IMG/VR virus record: IMGVR_UViG_3300032288_005651
Coordinates: 1-20,792 of that record
Strand: one strand, 5' to 3'
DNA from: a virus
Length of the DNA stretch: 20,792 bases
The notes under the pieces: generated by a model
Told to the model about the DNA's origin: nothing
Databases searched by the model: none
Seen by the model: only the letters and a program-made list of their open reading frames with translations
Translations under genes and position numbers: made by a program
In this document: positions 17,268 to 20,792 of the stretch, in pieces
Position numbering within the stretch: position 1 is the first letter of the stretch
How the letters are laid out: each line of letters opens with the position of its first letter

Positions 17268-19106
17268 TTACGAGAATGTTACAGATTGGAAATTTTTAAC
17301 AGATACCCTGATATCTTTGTTTGGATATCTAACCTGATAAACCTGTGATGGTTGTGCAAATATTGTATCATCAATTGGACCAATTTCTCTCGTTTCAGGA
17401 TTTGAATATTCCATTGATGTTTCTGCCGAAGAGTATTGACCACCAACATTATTATAAATTGTAAGTCCTGCAACAGTAAGAACACCATTCTGATTTTGTA
17501 TGATGCTTCTTATCTCTGATAAATAAACATTTTGACCTAACTGTCTTGTCTGTGGGTTGAAATAAGTCGATATCTTATCCACAACATCAGCAATGATTTG
17601 TCCTGAGTTTTGTGCAGAATCTAAAACGATTGAAATATCCACACTTAAATCAATAACTTCAGCAGTTAAGATTGATATGTAATCATTCATCATTCTATAA
17701 TTAGAAAGATAGTTTGCAACATTTTGCTTCAGTGTATTAGAAACAATACTTGTTAACTTACCTGAAGTATCATATGATAATAATTGAATTAAAATCTTGT
17801 TATTATTTTCAGTAATAGAAACTTTTGCAGGTGCTCCATATTCTGATGGCATGTTTCTTATGATTGATTCATAATCCTGAACTGTGACCGCTCTTTTCTG
17901 TGCAGCAAAATTAAATGAAACATAGTTTCTTATTTCTTCTAATGAAGGAACCCCCGCACCACCAACTGCTGCAGTAACGTTATTACATCTTAGAGAGTTA
18001 ACAACAGATGAGTTGGTTAACTCTGAAGGTCCATTAACAAAAAATGAAACAGTTCCAATTTGATTAATCACGTTTGTTCCCAAATTGGTTGACAATCCTC
18101 CACCGATTCTATACTGAATAAATAATGTGGAGTTGGGTGTCAATGCAGAACCTAAAGAAAAGTTATTACTATATCTTTGTAAATCTAATGTTGCACCTAC
18201 AGTTGTGAATTGGTCCAAAGCGTCTTGTGCCGTATTTGTACCTCCACCAAAAGTCATTTTTTTAAATCCTTCAGGTGTAAATTCAGTTATAAATCTATTT
18301 TGTGTTTGAATGTATTTTCCAACTTTAAGACCTGGTTGGTCCGATACTTTTGTTGGGTCTTCAACCCAAACTCTGTCTTCAGCCAAAGCATCGACTTCAT
18401 ACCATCTATTAGATACACCTAAAAACTCTGCAGCTGTTGGTATGTTTGTATACTCTGTTCCACTTTTCAATAAAACACTTGTAATACCTAAAACATTTTT
18501 TTCAGGTAAAAATAATTCAAAGAAAGGTCTAACATCATTTGGTGTAATAACTCTTTTGAAAACTTTAGTTATACCATTAACAACAAGTTCTCTTTTTGTT
18601 ATTGTATAATTAATTAAAACATTATTGGCATTAAAGTTTGGTATTTTTAATCTATTAGGAAATCCTTGGGAATTGTATGGAGACGCAAAATCAACATCAT
18701 AAATATTTTCAAATACTATTCCAGCACCTGTTACTTGTGAACCTCTTGTTAAAACACCCAAATATCTTTCATCTTCTTTATCACCAAAAGCAGGAACTGT
18801 AATAGAAAAATCAACCAAAGCAACTGATGGTCTTTGACCTGGAAGCTTTAGTCCGTATGTTCTTGCAATGTTATATATTGACGATTTTTGTTGTGCATAT
18901 TGTAAAACAGTTTCCTGAATACTTCTATCAATATGATAATGTAAGTTATCTGCAACCGCGGCATTCAAATCCAAGAATACCGAAAAAACTGAAGCATCAT
19001 TAAAATCTTGAATAAGTTCTGGATAATAAGTTCTTACATAGTTTAATAACTCTGTTCTTATTCCCTGATAATCTCTGGTTGTATATGATATTTTACGATT
19101 GGCCAT
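17268..19106 (-). CDS. Baseplate wedge protein, T4 gp6 / P2 gpJ-like
   Basis: This is a 612-residue protein (T4 gp6 is about 660). The N-terminus (residues 7-80: SYTTRDYQGIRTELLNYV, YPELIQDFND, DNLHYHID and a following Q.A...S...A...G pattern) is typical of gp6/baseplate-J proteins, which form the ring of wedge dimers around the tail tube. Later marks of the family are QYRIGGG (331-337) and QKRAVTVQDYESII (403-416), matching the 'a.. RAVT..DY..l' segment. The C-terminal ~150 residues, with IVLDS..N..QII.DV and a LG..VYLSEI..II helix, fit the family end. The gene lies 5 nt after the gp25-like gene, as J follows W in P2. It is a confident structural assignment. Confidence 0.92.
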   Translation of the reverse strand: MANRKISYTTRDYQGIRTELLNYVRTYYPELIQDFNDASVFSVFLDLNAAVADNLHYHIDRSIQETVLQYAQQKSSIYNIARTYGLKLPGQRPSVALVDFSITVPAFGDKEDERYLGVLTRGSQVTGAGIVFENIYDVDFASPYNSQGFPNRLKIPNFNANNVLINYTITKRELVVNGITKVFKRVITPNDVRPFFELFLPEKNVLGITSVLLKSGTEYTNIPTAAEFLGVSNRWYEVDALAEDRVWVEDPTKVSDQPGLKVGKYIQTQNRFITEFTPEGFKKMTFGGGTNTAQDALDQFTTVGATLDLQRYSNNFSLGSALTPNSTLFIQYRIGGGLSTNLGTNVINQIGTVSFFVNGPSELTNSSVVNSLRCNNVTAAVGGAGVPSLEEIRNYVSFNFAAQKRAVTVQDYESIIRNMPSEYGAPAKVSITENNNKILIQLLSYDTSGKLTSIVSNTLKQNVANYLSNYRMMNDYISILTAEVIDLSVDISIVLDSAQNSGQIIADVVDKISTYFNPQTRQLGQNVYLSEIRSIIQNQNGVLTVAGLTIYNNVGGQYSSAETSMEYSNPETREIGPIDDTIFAQPSQVYQVRYPNKDIRVSVKNFQSVTFS

Positions 19107-19111
19107 CTATG

Positions 19112-19582
19112 TTAAATATTAATAATAACAAAATCACTTTGGGCAAAAGTGTTTTTATTATTTGAATAATCTATTTTTATTTTTGCAGTATATTCTGCGG
19201 TTCCTTTTCCTGGAAATCTGTAGATTGAAATGTTTGATGGTCCAGCAATATTTGTTTGTGTTCCCGCATTTACTTCTTCCATCGGGTCTAAAGGTTCTAT
19301 TGTTATATTATTTAATAGTAGATTTGGCATATACTTTTGAACCGAATCTCTAATATCTGATTCTATTGCGTCAAAAGTCAATCCATCAAATGGTTCAAAA
19401 ATATATTCATATAATCTTGTACCAAAATCTGGTAAAAAATATCTAGAACCTTTTCTCGTTAGTAAAAGATGTATTAAGTCAGCCTTAATTTCTTGGGATT
19501 CAAATTCAGTTAATTCTAAATAATCACCTCGTCTTGAATCCCTAAAAGGAAAATTTATACCATATGTAGTTCCATCTGCCAT
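19112..19582 (-). CDS. Baseplate wedge protein, T4 gp25 / P2 gpW-like
   Basis: I chose the ATG at 19580-19582, giving 156 residues that begin MADGTTYG. A longer frame to 19684 would add 34 basic residues overlapping the neighbouring gene and is not supported by the family. Residues 36-63 (LIHLLLTRKGSRYFLPDFGT then RLYEYIFEP) are the gp25/W/TssE signature, with the conserved R-x-G...R...P-x-FG and lfeP elements. gp25 binds gp6 and starts sheath polymerisation. The family's C-terminal EPR-type motif is expected near residues 85-87, but here reads Met-Pro-Asn. An insertion of about 30 residues (98-127) precedes the last strands. The adjacent gp6-like gene supports the call. Confidence 0.9.
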   Translation of the reverse strand: MADGTTYGINFPFRDSRRGDYLELTEFESQEIKADLIHLLLTRKGSRYFLPDFGTRLYEYIFEPFDGLTFDAIESDIRDSVQKYMPNLLLNNITIEPLDPMEEVNAGTQTNIAGPSNISIYRFPGKGTAEYTAKIKIDYSNNKNTFAQSDFVIINI

Positions 19583-19602
19583 ATGAAATAAATATACTTT
19601 GT

Positions 19603-19797
19603 TTATTTTTTTATTGTAGTGTTTCCTTTTTGACCCTTTGGTTCGAATGGACAATGACGACACCCATTTATCGAACCGCAACAATACCCTCGACTTAAAT
19701 GATATTCTTCAGTGAATACAACTCTACTATTTTCAATGTAATAATCAGAAGGGAGAATCGTTTTTTGATTCTCCCTTTCTTTTTGAATATTTTCCAT
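19603..19797 (-). CDS. DUF5522-like small Cys/His protein
   Basis: This is a 64-residue protein starting at the ATG at 19795-19797. It ends with YIENSRVVFTEEYHLSRGYC, then C-G-S..GCRHCPFEP. That is the signature of the DUF5522 family: a Tyr-rich start, VFT..YHL.RG, two adjacent Cys, then GC.HCP. These are short proteins of unknown function, widespread in Bacteroidota. The two CC residues (39-40), C46, H48 and C49 could bind a metal; this is inference. It sits between the reductase and the baseplate genes, 3 nt from the reductase stop, so it is probably co-transcribed with it. It has a 2-residue insertion (SI) in the CCG..GC turn relative to the usual CCGxGC. It is likely host-derived. Confidence 0.8.
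   Translation of the reverse strand: MENIQKERENQKTILPSDYYIENSRVVFTEEYHLSRGYCCGSINGCRHCPFEPKGQKGNTTIKK
19749..19777. terminator. Perfect 11-bp hairpin inside the DUF5522-like gene (+ strand terminator-like)
   Basis: AAGGGAGAATC (19749-19759) pairs exactly with GATTCTCCCTT (19767-19777) around a 7-nt loop. On the plus strand it is followed by a T-rich run (TTTCTTTTT), as in an intrinsic terminator. On the minus strand, where all genes lie, no T-run follows. It begins 20 nt after the first base of the minus-strand start codon, so it may instead act on mRNA folding. Its role is uncertain. Confidence 0.5.
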
Positions 19798-19800
19798 ATC

Positions 19801-20792
19801 TTAAACTAAAACACAAGCTCCACCAGCACAAGCCAATTCACCACTTAAATCAGTATCATCGTCCATTTCAATGATTTCAGACAAATCAACATCGTGTAAT
19901 GTCTTCATAAGCTCTTCATACTTTTCTTTAGTACAATCTTCAAAAGGAGCTTGGATATAAGTTCCTCCGTCATATGGAAGAACTGACAGACCGTTGTAAG
20001 CGTCTTTGTTTTCCCACATCCACTCACCAACTGCTGGCCATTCGTGTTCACGAATAGATATTGTTGCAGATACGTTATGTGCGTTTGAACCACTTCTGTG
20101 TCCAGGTTTAATCCATTCTTGTTGAACTTTTTTAACCCTCTCCAACAATTGGATTGGTGATTCATTTCTTAGGATTGACCCTTCGGGTGCTTTTTGTGGA
20201 ATACCAATAACCGCAGTATCATGTGGTCTAAAGTATTCATCTTCAACCAATTCAGGATGGTTTACCGCTAAGTGTGAATAAATTGCTTCATTCTTACCAA
20301 CTCTCACTCTTCTAATATAGTAGTCGTTGTGCCAAGCGTGGATACCTGAAGATGTACCTAAAGTTAATGATGTTGTTCCTGCAGGTTTAACTGTAGTTGT
20401 TCTTGCCGCTGGATTAATTCCCAATAACTCAGCAACTCTTTTATTTTCTTCTTTAACAACCTTTGCCGCTGATTTCATATTCAAACCAAGAACCGCACCT
20501 GAACCAATGCCTGTCATTGAAATTCCAATCAAAGCATCCTTTTCTGTTGTTCTTTGCCAAATAGGTCTCAAGTAGTGGAAGTTAGTGTATCCCGCTTGAA
20601 GTGTTCCGATAAACGATGCAGCCTTAACCCTATCTTCATAATCTTCTTGTGATACTACGTTTGAAACGTTTACCTCTGTTAGATTACAGAATTGGAATGG
20701 TCTAAGAGCAATTTCACAACAAGGATTAGTTCCCCAATCTTTATCATTACTCAAATAGATTCCAGGTTCTCCTGCTCCACTTGCTTCAATTC
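19801..20792 (-). CDS. nrdJ: Class II (B12-dependent) ribonucleoside-triphosphate reductase, C-terminal part
   Basis: The frame is open to the right edge, so the 5' end is missing; about 330 residues remain. A TTG at 20752-20754 is internal, since upstream codons read GEPGIYLSNDKDWGTNP, a family sequence. NPCCEIALRPFQFCNL (20680-20727 region) holds the active-site radical Cys, the Glu two residues later, and the second reductant Cys eleven residues on, as in the Lactobacillus leichmannii enzyme (C408, E410, C419). KPAGTTSL and YYIRRVRV match the class II core. The C-terminus CAGGAC has the redox Cys pair spaced by five (C731/C736 in that enzyme). It converts NTPs to dNTPs using adenosylcobalamin, feeding phage replication. 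It lies next to baseplate genes at the edge of the metabolic module. Confidence 0.9.
   Translation of the reverse strand, partial: IEASGAGEPGIYLSNDKDWGTNPCCEIALRPFQFCNLTEVNVSNVVSQEDYEDRVKAASFIGTLQAGYTNFHYLRPIWQRTTEKDALIGISMTGIGSGAVLGLNMKSAAKVVKEENKRVAELLGINPAARTTTVKPAGTTSLTLGTSSGIHAWHNDYYIRRVRVGKNEAIYSHLAVNHPELVEDEYFRPHDTAVIGIPQKAPEGSILRNESPIQLLERVKKVQQEWIKPGHRSGSNAHNVSATISIREHEWPAVGEWMWENKDAYNGLSVLPYDGGTYIQAPFEDCTKEKYEELMKTLHDVDLSEIIEMDDDTDLSGELACAGGACVLV

Noticed and set aside
19583-19684. Longer N-terminus for the gp25-like gene (34 more residues)
   Set aside because: It would overlap the DUF5522-like gene, adds basic sequence foreign to the family, and the ATG at 19582 gives a normal gp25 start.
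20752-20754. TTG as the start of the reductase gene
   Set aside because: The frame stays open to the window edge and upstream codons continue the conserved reductase sequence, so this is an internal Leu.

Overview
The window is part of the genome of a contractile-tailed (myovirus-type) bacteriophage, most likely infecting a member of the Bacteroidota, probably a flavobacterium. Tail signs: a gp25/W-like and a gp6/J-like baseplate protein are adjacent, followed by a long run of large beta-rich structural proteins and a protein with a P2 gpI-like motif. Host signs: the DNA is AT-rich, no start codon I checked has a recognisable Shine-Dalgarno sequence, SprB-type and PKD-type adhesion repeats typical of Bacteroidota occur in virion proteins, and there is a DUF5522-like small gene. 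All genes lie on the minus strand, so they are read from high to low coordinates, and they are packed with 1-14 nt overlaps or very short gaps.

Layout in the direction of transcription. (1) 20792-19801: C-terminal half of a coenzyme-B12-dependent (class II) ribonucleotide reductase, a nucleotide-metabolism gene cut by the window edge. (2) 19797-19603: a 64-residue DUF5522-like Cys/His protein, with a perfect 11-bp hairpin just after its start codon. (3) 19582-17268: gp25-like and gp6-like baseplate wedge proteins. (4) 17171-7922: five structural proteins of 1571, 562, 274, 363 and 302 residues. The first has a carboxypeptidase-regulatory-like domain, a strongly hydrophobic membrane-like segment and a Cys cluster; the fourth has a PKD domain. 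(5) 7922-4941: a 993-residue protein with a P2 gpI-like (gp7-like) motif. (6) 4931-1: the fibre/adhesin end. This comprises a seven-repeat SprB-like protein, two tandem paralogous ~90-99-residue proteins, a Thr/Pro-linker protein, and a collagen-like Gly-X-Y protein that runs off the left edge.

The order gp25(W)-gp6(J)-...-gpI-like-fibres matches the P2 tail operon W-J-I-H, but about 9.3 kb of phage-specific structural genes sits between J and I. A 12-base element (TAAACTATTTAT) occurs at exactly the same distance upstream of two start codons, with a partial copy upstream of a third, and is the best promoter candidate. No tRNA, CRISPR array, insertion sequence or attachment site was seen. No gene-free stretch exceeds about 100 bases.
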